Positions 25,179 through 33,965 of a DNA stretch of 64,000 nucleotides are shown here, piece after piece (positions within the stretch are counted from its first letter, which is position 1; every line of letters begins with the position of its first letter). The stretch comes from Stutzerimonas stutzeri. Lineage in GTDB: Bacteria > Pseudomonadota > Gammaproteobacteria > Pseudomonadales > Pseudomonadaceae. Under the pieces are notes generated by a model. The model was not told the DNA's origin and ran no database searches. It saw nothing but the letters and a program-made list of their open reading frames with translations. A program made the position numbers and the translations under genes. The DNA lies in the NCBI GenBank assembly GCA_002339675.1, contig DDKB01000008.1, positions 124,001-188,000 on the forward strand, read 5' to 3'.

Positions 25179-26486
25179 ATGACCGTACACAACGAACAAC
25201 ACAGCTGGGTCGAGTCGGCCAACGGCCATTCCGATTTTCCCCTAGCCAACCTGCCGCTGGGCGTGTTCAGCCGTGACGGCGACGCGCCGCGCGGGGGCGT
25301 GGCTATTGGTGATTACATCGTCGACCTGCGCGCCGCCTGCGAGGCAGGTCTGTTCGAGGGGCAGGCGCTGGACGCGGCGAAAGCGGCCAGCGCGAGCAGC
25401 CTCAACGGCTTCTTTGCGCTCGGCGCCGGGGCGCGCAAAGCGTTGCGCGGCGCCTTGCAGGTTCTGTTGGGCGAGGGCAGTGCGCAGCGTGAACGGCTGC
25501 AGGCCATGGGCGAGGCGCTGCTGCAGCCGATGGAACGATGCCAGCTGCACGTGCCGGCGAGAGTCGGTGACTACACCGATTTCTACGTCGGCATCCACCA
25601 CGCCACCAACGTCGGCAAGCTGTTTCGCCCCGACAACCCCTTGCTGCCGAACTACAAGTACGTGCCGATCGGTTATCACGGCCGCGCCTCGACCATCGAC
25701 GTGTCCGGCGCGAGCGTGCGGCGGCCCAATGGCCAGACCCTGCCGGCCGGCACCAGCGAGCCGGTGTTCGGGCCGAGCAAACGGCTCGACTACGAGCTGG
25801 AGCTGGGGATCTGGATCGGCTCGGGCAATGCCCGCGGCGAGGCGATCGCGATCGGCCAGGCGGGCGACCACGTGGCCGGTTTCTGCCTGCTAAACGATTG
25901 GTCGGCGCGCGACCTGCAGGCCTGGGAATACCAACCCCTGGGGCCGTTCCTGTCGAAGAGCTTCGCCACCAGTGTGTCGCCCTGGGTGGTGACGCCCGAG
26001 GCGTTGGAACCGTTCCGTTGCGCCCAGCCGCAACGACCGGCTGGCGACCCGCAGCCGCTGCCGTATCTCCTCGACGCGCGTGATCAGGAGCACGGCGCAC
26101 TGGACATCGAGCTGGAAGTGCTGCTGCTCACCGCCGCCATGCGCGACAAGGGGCTGCCGCCCCAGCGCATCGCCCTGAGCAGCACCGGCGCCATGTACTG
26201 GACCGTCGCGCAGATGGTCGCGCACCACAGCGTCAACGGCTGCAGCCTGCAGCCGGGCGACCTGTTCGGCTCCGGCACTCTGTCCGGAAGCACCCCGGAC
26301 AGCCTCGGTAGCCTCCTGGAGATTACCGGTGGCGGCAAGCAGCCATTGGAGCTGGCCAGCGGCGAGACGCGCACCTTCCTCGAGGATGGCGACGAGATCA
26401 TCCTCAAGGCCCGCTGCCGCCGCGACGGTTACGCCCCCATCGGCTTTGGCGAATGCCGCGGACGCGTGGTGCCGGCGCCACGCTGA
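25179..26486 (+). CDS. fahA: Fumarylacetoacetase
   Basis: 435 residues from the ATG at 25179, with AGGA upstream; a longer in-frame start would overlap hmgA. It hydrolyses fumarylacetoacetate to fumarate and acetoacetate. FAH motifs include TDFYVGIHHATNVGKLFRP, YKYVPIGYHGRASTIDVSG, DYELELGIWIGSGN, FCLLNDWSARDLQAWEYQPLGPFLSKSFATSVSPWVV and GDLFGSGTLSGSTPDSLGSLLEI. It is the last gene of the operon and is followed by a strong terminator. The isomerase MaiA, usually encoded next, is absent here. Confidence 0.97.
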   Translation: MTVHNEQHSWVESANGHSDFPLANLPLGVFSRDGDAPRGGVAIGDYIVDLRAACEAGLFEGQALDAAKAASASSLNGFFALGAGARKALRGALQVLLGEGSAQRERLQAMGEALLQPMERCQLHVPARVGDYTDFYVGIHHATNVGKLFRPDNPLLPNYKYVPIGYHGRASTIDVSGASVRRPNGQTLPAGTSEPVFGPSKRLDYELELGIWIGSGNARGEAIAIGQAGDHVAGFCLLNDWSARDLQAWEYQPLGPFLSKSFATSVSPWVVTPEALEPFRCAQPQRPAGDPQPLPYLLDARDQEHGALDIELEVLLLTAAMRDKGLPPQRIALSSTGAMYWTVAQMVAHHSVNGCSLQPGDLFGSGTLSGSTPDSLGSLLEITGGGKQPLELASGETRTFLEDGDEIILKARCRRDGYAPIGFGECRGRVVPAPR

Positions 26487-26509
26487 GCCAGTAGCGCCAG
26501 CAAAACCTG

Positions 26510-26545
26510 CGGCGCGGTACGAGGCGACTCGAACCGCGCCGTTTT
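26510..26545 (+). terminator. Rho-independent terminator of hmgA-fahA
   Basis: CGGCGCGGT/ACCGCGCCG outer stem (26510-26518 with 26533-26541) continuing into CGAG/CTCG inner stem with a GCGA loop, then TTTT. About 13 base pairs with one internal mismatch. It ends the hmgA-fahA unit 24 bases after fahA. Confidence 0.9.
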
Positions 26546-26709
26546 CATGTCCGCCATTTCAAAGCCGCCATCGAAGGCGCCAGGGATTGGCTTGCTGGTC
26601 AGAGGAGGCAGGGCTGGGCGGCGCCTGCCGGGACCCGTTGTGTATCAGGCGCCGGGGATCGAGCCCTGTATCGCGAGCATGCTCGCTCCCACGCAGGAGA
26701 CGAGCCGGC

Positions 26710-27735
26710 TCAGTTAGCGGGCGCCTGCAGTTGTTTGGCGAGCGCGGCGGTGAATTGCTGCGCGGCCGACCAGCGCATGTGCACTGCGTCGACAAAGGCT
26801 TCGGGCGGAGTCGTCCAGTCCTTGTCGGCATTCCAGTAGGTGCCGCCGCTCTGGCTCAGGCTGCGCTGGATGCGCCGGTCGAAGTCGGCGAGAAAGCGGC
26901 CATCGGGGTCGTATTGTTCTTTCCACTCGGGGTTGATCGGCGTCGAGACGACGGTCAGCGACCGGCCTTCCTCCGCCAGCCGCGCACCCAGGTCGCGCAG
27001 CGCCGCGAAGCACTTCCTGTCCAGCGGATCAGGCCGGCCGTACATCAGTTCACGGGTGTTGCCGGTCACCAGCGGGCCGTCGCCGAAGCGGTTGAACACC
27101 AGCGGGTCCCACTCGATTTCGCCGGCGCGCTGGGCCTTGACCGTCAGGGCATTGCGGGCCAGGGATTTCGGTGCGAAGTAGCGCATGTAATAGCCCCAGG
27201 GCGAGGCCTGGTCATAGACGTAGGGATCGACATGGGCGCGGTTGAACACCGCGTCCGGCACGCGCCAGCAGCCGGCGAAGTCCTGCGGGTCGGCGATCAT
27301 CACCACGCTGCGGATGCTCGGGTGGCGATCCAGCAACCAGTTGCCGACGTAAGCGGACTGGTTGGCGAACAACCCGCAGAAGGCGCCATTCATCGGCCGC
27401 ACGCCCGGAGCGGCAGCCGACAGCACCGCACCGTCCACATGCCGCCAGGCGACCGAAGAGCCGATCACCAGCAGGTTCGGCGCGGCGATCGGGTTGTTGC
27501 GCAGGAAGTTGAGCTTTTCATCGACGCACAGGTTGTTGGAAAAGGCCGGCGGCGGCAGATGCCCGGTTCGCTCGAGGCCGAACAGGGTGGCGCAGAACAG
27601 CATCAGCGCGCCGACCAGGCCGACGAAGATCGACATGAGATACCGCGACCGCACCCGGCCAGGCACGCTGGCCGTGCTGCCCGTATCCCCGTCGGTGGCG
27701 TGCCCCTCTCCGGGGAAATCAGCGGCATGCACCAT
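26710..27735 (-). CDS. SGNH/AlgJ-like membrane-anchored protein
   Basis: 341 residues with one N-terminal membrane anchor (YLMSIFVGLVGALMLFCATLFG, about 32-53) after a cytoplasmic stretch, so the body should be periplasmic. The SGNH-type nucleophile motif is LLVIGSSVAWRHVDG and a DxxH pair appears at the C-terminus (FVDAVHMRWSAAQQF), as in AlgJ/AlgX/DltD-type partners of MBOAT transferases. It starts 3 bases after the ACP stop. It is the last gene of the MBOAT-FkbH-ACP unit and probably receives or transfers the acyl group on the periplasmic side. Confidence 0.72.
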   Translation of the reverse strand: MVHAADFPGEGHATDGDTGSTASVPGRVRSRYLMSIFVGLVGALMLFCATLFGLERTGHLPPPAFSNNLCVDEKLNFLRNNPIAAPNLLVIGSSVAWRHVDGAVLSAAAPGVRPMNGAFCGLFANQSAYVGNWLLDRHPSIRSVVMIADPQDFAGCWRVPDAVFNRAHVDPYVYDQASPWGYYMRYFAPKSLARNALTVKAQRAGEIEWDPLVFNRFGDGPLVTGNTRELMYGRPDPLDRKCFAALRDLGARLAEEGRSLTVVSTPINPEWKEQYDPDGRFLADFDRRIQRSLSQSGGTYWNADKDWTTPPEAFVDAVHMRWSAAQQFTAALAKQLQAPAN

Positions 27736-27738
27736 GAT

Positions 27739-27987
27739 CTAGCGGGCCTCCAGCTTGCTGGCGATGACCTGGGCGAAGTGGCCGACGTTGCGCAGCGACT
27801 CCAGCTCCGCGGTGCGGAACTTGATGCCGAAGCGCTGTTCGGCCGCGACGGTGAGCATCACGTGGGTCTGGCTGTCCCAGCCTTCGATGTCGTTGGCAGT
27901 CATCGAGGGGGCGAGCACGAGGTCGTCGTCGTCGAACACGTCGCGAAAAACCGGGGTGAGCTGCTGGAGAACTTCTGCTTCGGTCAT
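27739..27987 (-). CDS. Acyl carrier protein
   Basis: 82 residues, standard ACP length, acidic. The phosphopantetheine serine is Ser39 in IEGWDSQTHVMLTVAAEQRFGIKF. The WDSQTH form is found in ACPs dedicated to FkbH-like partners, unlike the DSLD of housekeeping AcpP. Its ATG overlaps the stop of the FkbH-like gene (ATGA), so the two are translationally coupled. It most likely carries the group loaded by that protein and used by the MBOAT transferase. Confidence 0.88.
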   Translation of the reverse strand: MTEAEVLQQLTPVFRDVFDDDDLVLAPSMTANDIEGWDSQTHVMLTVAAEQRFGIKFRTAELESLRNVGHFAQVIASKLEAR

Positions 27988-29903
27988 GCCTGTACCTCGA
28001 TGAAATGATGGGGGGCGGGGACAGCGGCGACGTCCAGGCGCCAGAAGGTGGCGCCCGCGTCGGCACCCGGCGGTGACGGCTGCTGGACGAAGCCCAGCCG
28101 CGGGTAGTGCTCGGCGACCATGGCGTTGCGCTCGGTGGGCCGGTACTCGCCAATCAGCGTGCGGTAGCCGGCAGCGGCCGCGGCGCGGGCGAGCACGTCT
28201 AGGACCGCTTCCTCGACCTGCCGGCCCAGCACGCGACAGCTCATCAGCCAGGTATCGATCAGCAGTTCGTCATCGCCGAGCGAGTCGTCCGGGCGCGCGA
28301 GCACGACGCTGATCAGCCCGTTATCGCCAAACTTGTCCGCCAGCCGGATGGCCAGCGCTACGGCACGCGGATCGCCGGCCATGCGCTCGACTTCAGCCTC
28401 GCCGTAACGCCGCGTGGTGAGGTTGAACTGGTTGGTCTTGTTGACCAGCTGGGTGCTGCGTGCCAGCTCGGCGGCACCGATGGGCGTGGCGGTCAGCCGC
28501 ATTTCCAGGCCGCACAGGTAGCCGTCCATGTCGGTGGCCTGGCTCATGGCGGCCTTGCGCTCGGCATTCAGCGCGTAGTTGCGCCCGCGCGTGGCGTCGT
28601 CCGATGTAAAGGACACCGCCTCGAAATAGCCGGCGGCCGCGACGCGCGCCGGGTAGTCGGCGACGTCGTCCGGCAGCTCCGGCACCGCGACTTGCGGCAA
28701 CTCGCGGCGGACGATGTCGCGCTCGGCCGGGTTGTCGTCGACGAACACCAGGCTGTCGAGGCCGATGTCCAGCATCGAGGCGATGCGCCGGAGATTACCG
28801 GCCTTGTCCTCCCAGTTCGCGACAAAGGCGGCGATGTCGCCTCGCTTGAGGGCCATTTCGGGATGATTGAAGGCCGCTTCAGCCACGCTCAGGTCGTTCT
28901 TGCTGCACACCGCCAGGATGATGCCGCGCCGGGCCAGCAAGGCGGCATAGCGCTGGAAGGCGAGGAAGGCCTCGCCGCTGGGCGAGCCCTGGCCGAGGTG
29001 GATGCCCTCGACCCCGTCATCGCCGACCACGCCGCCCCACAGGGTGTTGTCCAGGTCGAGCACCAGGCATTTGCGTGACAGCCCGACACTGGCCGCGGCG
29101 ATGCGCGCCAGCTGGTCGCCATAAAGAGGTGCCAGGTGCGGGCTGACCAGCTGCTTGGCCTGGTGCCAGCGCAGCGGCTCGGCCAGGCCGTCTCCGTAGG
29201 CGCCGCTGGCCGCCTCGTGTGCGAGGTCCATGAGCAGGACGCCGTCTTTCCGGGCCGCCTCGCGAATGGCGCCGTTCAGGCGATCGATCAGCGATTGCGG
29301 AGAGGCCGGGACCAGCGCATCGAAGGAGCCGAACAGGGGTGGGTCGGCCGGCACGATGGTTTGCTGGACGACCTGTGCGGCATATCGTTCACGGGCCCGG
29401 CGCCAGAGCAGGCGCAGCTCCTCGATGCGCGTGGCGACCGCTTCGTCCACCTCGGCCTGGGTGGCCTCCAGCGGCACCTGCAGGGGCGCGTCACGGGCAT
29501 CCAGGGCCAGGAGGATCAGCTGCGGGGCAAAGGCTCCGAGGGCGGCGTCATCGAGGAGCAAGGCCTGGCGATACTGGCCGTAGGGTGCGACATGCACGGC
29601 CAGCGCTAGGCGCCGCGCTAGAGCGGCGACGCGGATCGCCGGCACCAGGTGATCGACGGTGTGGGAGGCGAGGAGGGCGATGCGCAGCGGCTGCAACCCG
29701 GTGGCGGTTGCCTCGCTGTTGGTCACCGCGGCCAGGCCCTCGCCCGCAAGCCGGTCGAGGCGGGTGGTCTGGGTGAAATCGCGGCGGTAACCGGCCAGTC
29801 GCGCCGCGTGCTGCAACCGCGCCTGCGGGTCGCTGTCGCGCTTGGCCTCGCTGATTGCGGCGCTCAGGTCAGGGTGTCGCGGTAGCCAGAGCAGCTGTTC
29901 CAT
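27984..29903 (-). CDS. FkbH-like HAD-IIIC protein (glyceryl-ACP synthase type)
   Basis: 639 residues. The N-terminal 240 or so resemble the SGNH-like segment of long FkbH homologues. The HAD-IIIC core has the nucleophile motif CLVLDLDNTLWGGVVGDDGVEGIHLG, LAVCSKND and LVFVDDNPAERDIVRRELP. A GNAT-like C-terminal domain follows (LARSTQLVNKTNQFNLTTRRY, LADKFGDNGLISVVL, LMSCRVLGRQVEEAVL). Characterised homologues take 1,3-bisphosphoglycerate, dephosphorylate it and load the glyceryl unit onto an ACP. Coupling to the dedicated ACP supports the same chemistry here, though another hydroxyacyl unit is possible. AAGGAG lies 10 bases before the chosen start. Confidence 0.85.
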   Translation of the reverse strand: MEQLLWLPRHPDLSAAISEAKRDSDPQARLQHAARLAGYRRDFTQTTRLDRLAGEGLAAVTNSEATATGLQPLRIALLASHTVDHLVPAIRVAALARRLALAVHVAPYGQYRQALLLDDAALGAFAPQLILLALDARDAPLQVPLEATQAEVDEAVATRIEELRLLWRRARERYAAQVVQQTIVPADPPLFGSFDALVPASPQSLIDRLNGAIREAARKDGVLLMDLAHEAASGAYGDGLAEPLRWHQAKQLVSPHLAPLYGDQLARIAAASVGLSRKCLVLDLDNTLWGGVVGDDGVEGIHLGQGSPSGEAFLAFQRYAALLARRGIILAVCSKNDLSVAEAAFNHPEMALKRGDIAAFVANWEDKAGNLRRIASMLDIGLDSLVFVDDNPAERDIVRRELPQVAVPELPDDVADYPARVAAAGYFEAVSFTSDDATRGRNYALNAERKAAMSQATDMDGYLCGLEMRLTATPIGAAELARSTQLVNKTNQFNLTTRRYGEAEVERMAGDPRAVALAIRLADKFGDNGLISVVLARPDDSLGDDELLIDTWLMSCRVLGRQVEEAVLDVLARAAAAAGYRTLIGEYRPTERNAMVAEHYPRLGFVQQPSPPGADAGATFWRLDVAAVPAPHHFIEVQA

Positions 29904-30016
29904 TGGCCATCAACTCCTTGTGTTGCCTGTTCTTGTGATTGGAAATCGTGCCTAGCCGGTGTATCGAGTCATTGCCACCTGGGGCGTTGCTGACCGTTCG
30001 CTCGGACCGGCGCCGT

Positions 30017-31549
30017 TCAGAACTGGAAATAGAGAAATTCGGTCGGCGCCACGGAAAAGGCCACGGCGAGGGCAAAGAAGCCCAGCACGCCGATGGCCAC
30101 GCCGACCGCTGGCGTCGGGCTCCAGGCCGCGACGGGCAGCCAGCGCAACAGCCAGTTCTCGCGGGGCGGTGCGTCGAGCGCAGTGCGCACCTGCGCCATC
30201 CACTGCTGCACGTTGGGCATGCTCCAGACGAACCCCAGCAGCACGGCCAATGTGAAAAAATCGGACTTGTCGAATTTGGTGCTCAGCTCGCTCAGGCCGA
30301 CCATGCCCGAGAGCATCGCCAGCGCGGCGCCGACGCTGCTGGCGCGGAAGAACACCATGGCCACCAGCACGCAGAGAAACGTCAATAGCACCGCAGCGCC
30401 CTGGTGCCAGTACTTGTCGCTGTCCAGCGGCAGGCCGCGGCGCGCCTTGTAGGCGCGAAAGCCATGGGCCACGACCAGGTAGAAGCCGTGCAGCAGCCCG
30501 AACGCCACGAACTGCCAGCCCGCGCCGTGCCAGACGCCGGAGATGAACATCGTCAGCACCGTGGGGTAGGCGACCAGCACCACGAAGGTGCCCAGGCTCA
30601 TCTTGCCGCGGCGGGGCATGGGTTTGCCGGCGGCCATGCGCGAGCGGGTGATGCGCATGACGATGGGGTTGTAAAGGTAGGCGGTGAGAAAGCGGGTCAG
30701 CGTCATGTGCCAGCGCGACCAGTAGTCGATGACATTGCGCGCCTTGAATGGGCTGTTGAAGTTCATCGGCAGGCGCAAGCCGAACATCAGGCCCAGGCCG
30801 ATGGCCATGTCGCTGTAGCCGGAGAAATCGAAGTAGATCTGCAGGGTGTAGTTGAGCGCGCCGTACCAGGCATCGTAGAGCGAAGGCACCGTGCCGCCGG
30901 CGGCGACGGCAAACACCGGCGAGGCATGGGCGCCCAGCGGGTCGGCGATGATCACCTTCTTGAACAGGCCGAGCAGGAAGACCGTCAGCCCAAGCGCCAG
31001 GTTGTCCAGGCGCGGGCGAAAGGTGGTCGAGTCCTTGAATTGCCTGAGCATTTCGCCGTGGTGGGTAATGGGGCCGGCGATCAGTTGCGGGAAGAAGCTG
31101 ATGAACAGGCAGTAATTGACGAAGTCATGTTCCTGCACCTCGCCGTCATGGGCGTCGACCAGGTAGGCGATCTGCTGGAAGGTGAAAAAGGAAATCGCCA
31201 GCGGCAAGACTATGTCGCCAAACGACCAGCCCAGGCCGAATGCCTGGTCAAGGGCGCCGAAGAGAAAACCGGTGTACTTGTAATAGCCGAGCAGGCCGAC
31301 GTTGGCAGCCACGCCGAGCACCAGCACCGTGCGCGACGGGTGTCGCATCAGGTAGCCGCCGATCAGGTAGTTGACCACCATGCTGCCGACCAGCAACGGG
31401 ACGTAGCCGGGGTTCCACCAGCCGTAGAAGACCAGTGACGCCAGCGTCAGCCAGACGGCTGCGAGACGTTGCCGGCCACCGAGCAGGATGAAGCCGAGCA
31501 GTACCAGCGGAAGAAAGCCTGCGATGAATACCGTCGAGTTGAAGAGCAT
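30017..31549 (-). CDS. MBOAT-family O-acyltransferase (AlgI-like)
   Basis: 510 residues, polytopic. Start at the ATG 31547-31549 (MLFNSTVFIAGFLPLVLLGF) with AGGGAC just upstream. MBOAT signatures: YWSRWHMTLTRFLTAYLYNPIV and the catalytic His in FISGVWHGAGWQFVAFGLLHGFYL. About ten to eleven membrane helices. AlgI-type enzymes move acyl groups across the inner membrane to a periplasmic partner that modifies a polysaccharide. As first gene of the unit with FkbH-like, ACP and SGNH genes, it probably uses an ACP-bound donor instead of a common acetyl source. No polysaccharide synthase lies nearby, so the acceptor is unknown. Confidence 0.9.
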   Translation of the reverse strand: MLFNSTVFIAGFLPLVLLGFILLGGRQRLAAVWLTLASLVFYGWWNPGYVPLLVGSMVVNYLIGGYLMRHPSRTVLVLGVAANVGLLGYYKYTGFLFGALDQAFGLGWSFGDIVLPLAISFFTFQQIAYLVDAHDGEVQEHDFVNYCLFISFFPQLIAGPITHHGEMLRQFKDSTTFRPRLDNLALGLTVFLLGLFKKVIIADPLGAHASPVFAVAAGGTVPSLYDAWYGALNYTLQIYFDFSGYSDMAIGLGLMFGLRLPMNFNSPFKARNVIDYWSRWHMTLTRFLTAYLYNPIVMRITRSRMAAGKPMPRRGKMSLGTFVVLVAYPTVLTMFISGVWHGAGWQFVAFGLLHGFYLVVAHGFRAYKARRGLPLDSDKYWHQGAAVLLTFLCVLVAMVFFRASSVGAALAMLSGMVGLSELSTKFDKSDFFTLAVLLGFVWSMPNVQQWMAQVRTALDAPPRENWLLRWLPVAAWSPTPAVGVAIGVLGFFALAVAFSVAPTEFLYFQF

Positions 31550-32100
31550 CGTCCCTATCCTTGCCCAATATCTCCATGCCGCTTCCCGAATCGGGTCGGC
31601 GGCTGCACCAGCGGAACACGCACCGCGACGTTGTCGTCGACGCACGTTCCACTCCCCCAAAACACACAGAACCAGTGTTGCAGCGAGGCGTCGTTCCTTG
31701 TCGCTACTACGGAGCCGAATGCCAGTCTGTTAAGTCCGACTCAGTGCTGAGATAAAAAGTTGCAGGCTATTTCGAGAGGAAAATTGCTGCCCGGACGGGT
31801 GGGTTGCGACTGGCTCAACAAGCGTAACGGCCTGAATCTTCTAGACTTCTGATCCTAGAGCTGCGCGGCAGACTAGAAGGCGGCGCATCGCCGCAGGACG
31901 ATCGTCCAAGTCGGATCGACTTACCCGATCAGCGGGCGGCCAGCCCGCTGCCTCGGAACGCCCCGTACAAAGCCACCGCCCGTGCCGGCGCGGTCGAACA
32001 CGCCGTTCATCCGCCGACTGGCGCGTCGCAGCCGGGTGCGCTGAAGTTTCCCGCGCGCCCGCCGATGACCCGCCGGTACCCACTTCAAGCGGAAACCTCC
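31550..32100. other. Gene-free divergent region
   Basis: About 550 bases between the divergent MBOAT operon and the chemoreceptor gene. It should hold both promoters. A small dyad CTCAG-TG-CTGAG (31740-31751) lies in its AT-richer part. No convincing small gene or RNA was seen. Confidence 0.4.
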
Positions 32101-33783
32101 ATGCGACTCACGCTCAAACTCAAGGTCCTGCTCCTTGCGCTGGTCCCGGTCATCCTGTTTGCCCTCGTGCTCAGCGGCGCGGCCGCGCGAATCCTCCATT
32201 CCCTCGCCGACGAGGAGCTGGAGAACACCCGTGCGCGGATGCTCGACGATGCCCGTACGAGGCTCGAGGACTACATGCGCATCGGCGTGAGCAGCGTGGC
32301 GCATCTGTACGAACCAGCGGCGCAGGGCGACCTGGAGAGCCGCGCCAAGGCGATCGAGATCCTCAAGAAGATCAAGTTCGGCAAGGACGGCTACTTCTTC
32401 GGCCACGACTCCAATGTGGTGCGCCTGTTTCGCGGCGACAGCCCGGTGGATGTCGGCGTCAACCTGAGCGACCGTCGCGACCCCAACGGCGTCTATACCA
32501 ACCGCGAACTGGTGGCGGTGGCGAAGAACAACACTTACTTCGTCAACTACTCCTCGCCGCTGCCCAGCAACGACAAGGTGCTGGTGCCCAAGCTCGCTTA
32601 CAGCTACTACCTGCCCAAGTGGGACATGGCACTCGGCACGGCAGTGAACCTGGACAACATCGAGCTGGCCCTGGCCGATGTCCGCCAGGAGATCGACGCG
32701 CGGGTCAAGTCGATTCTTACCAGTATCCTGGCTATCGCGGCGGTCATGCTGGTGGCGCTGGGCATCGCCGGCGTGCTGATCAGCAATTCCATCGTGCGGC
32801 CGATCCAGGTGATCCGCGGGCAGCTCGACGACATCGCCGCCGGCGATGGCGACCTGACCCATCGCCTGCCTGAAAACGGAAGGGACGAACTGGGTCAGTT
32901 GGCAGGTTCGTTCAACCGCTTCGTCGGCAAGATCCACAGCATGGTCAGCCAGGTCGCGGAGATGACCGGGCAACTGACCGGCATGGTCGGCGAGGTGGCG
33001 GCGCAAGCGCAGCGTTCCGAAAAGGCCATGGAAAGCCAGCGTCACGAAACCGACCAGGTCGCCACGGCGATCAACGAGATGTCCGCCGCCGCCCAGGAGG
33101 TCGCCCACAGCGCGCAGAACGCGGCCGAGGCGGCCCAGCAAACCGACCGTGAAGGGCTGCAGGCCAAGGCCGTCGTTGACGCCAGCATCCGGCAGATCCA
33201 TGCGCTGGTCGAAGAAATCCGCAGCAGCGGCGGCTCGCTCGACGCGCTGCAGCACGACGTGCACGCCATCGTCGGCGTGCTGGACGTGATTCGCTCCATT
33301 GCCGAGCAGACCAACCTGCTGGCGCTGAACGCCGCCATCGAAGCGGCCCGCGCCGGCGAGGCGGGGCGCGGCTTCGCCGTGGTCGCGGACGAAGTGCGCG
33401 CGCTGGCCAGCCGGACGCAGCAGAGCACCCAGGAAATCCAGGGCATGATCGACCGGCTGCAGACCGGCACCGGGCAGGCCGTGGCAGCCATGAGCCGCTC
33501 GAGCGAAGCCGGTAGCGCCAGCAGCACACAGGCCAACCAGGCGGGCGTGTCGCTGGACGCCATCGCCCAATTGATCGCCACCATCAACGGCATGAACGCG
33601 CAGATCGCCAGCGCCGCCGAAGAGCAAACGGCGGTGGCCGAGGAGATCAACCGCAGCGTTCACCAGATCGCCAGCGCGGTGGAAAACGTCGCCGAGGAAA
33701 CTCAGCAGGGCGCTCGCACCGCACGCAACCTTGCCGACCTGGGCGACCGGCTGGGCGGCCTGGTGCGCCAGTTCCGCATCTGA
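32101..33783 (+). CDS. Methyl-accepting chemotaxis protein with single Cache sensor
   Basis: 560 residues from the ATG at 32101. TM1 about 5-30 (VLLLALVPVILFALVLSGAAA), a periplasmic sCache domain with FGKDGYFFGHDSNVVRLFRGDSP and LPKWDMALGTAVNLD, TM2 (ILAIAAVMLVALGIAGVLISN, about 210-232), a HAMP domain (IVRPIQVIRGQLDDIAAGDGDLTHRLP), and the signalling domain with the conserved tip EQTNLLALNAAIEAARAGEAGRGFAVVADEVRALA. sCache receptors often sense small organic acids. It is a single gene; the ligand cannot be read from sequence. Confidence 0.93.
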   Translation: MRLTLKLKVLLLALVPVILFALVLSGAAARILHSLADEELENTRARMLDDARTRLEDYMRIGVSSVAHLYEPAAQGDLESRAKAIEILKKIKFGKDGYFFGHDSNVVRLFRGDSPVDVGVNLSDRRDPNGVYTNRELVAVAKNNTYFVNYSSPLPSNDKVLVPKLAYSYYLPKWDMALGTAVNLDNIELALADVRQEIDARVKSILTSILAIAAVMLVALGIAGVLISNSIVRPIQVIRGQLDDIAAGDGDLTHRLPENGRDELGQLAGSFNRFVGKIHSMVSQVAEMTGQLTGMVGEVAAQAQRSEKAMESQRHETDQVATAINEMSAAAQEVAHSAQNAAEAAQQTDREGLQAKAVVDASIRQIHALVEEIRSSGGSLDALQHDVHAIVGVLDVIRSIAEQTNLLALNAAIEAARAGEAGRGFAVVADEVRALASRTQQSTQEIQGMIDRLQTGTGQAVAAMSRSSEAGSASSTQANQAGVSLDAIAQLIATINGMNAQIASAAEEQTAVAEEINRSVHQIASAVENVAEETQQGARTARNLADLGDRLGGLVRQFRI

Positions 33784-33965
33784 GCCGTGACGCGGCGGGC
33801 GCCGGCCCGCCGCCGTCGTTCATGGCCGCATCCGGCCGCGGGCTGCCCGCCGAGCCGTGCGGGCCTGCCGCGCCCTGCGTATTTGGCTAAAATGCCGCGC
33901 CTGATCATCAACCAAGGCGCGCTGGCATTGTCCGAACCAGTACGCCACAGCCACGGCTTCCCTCT

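Noticed and set aside
31921..33663. A 580-codon minus-strand open frame opposite the chemoreceptor
   Set aside because: Antisense shadow of a gene with an unmistakable MCP signalling domain.
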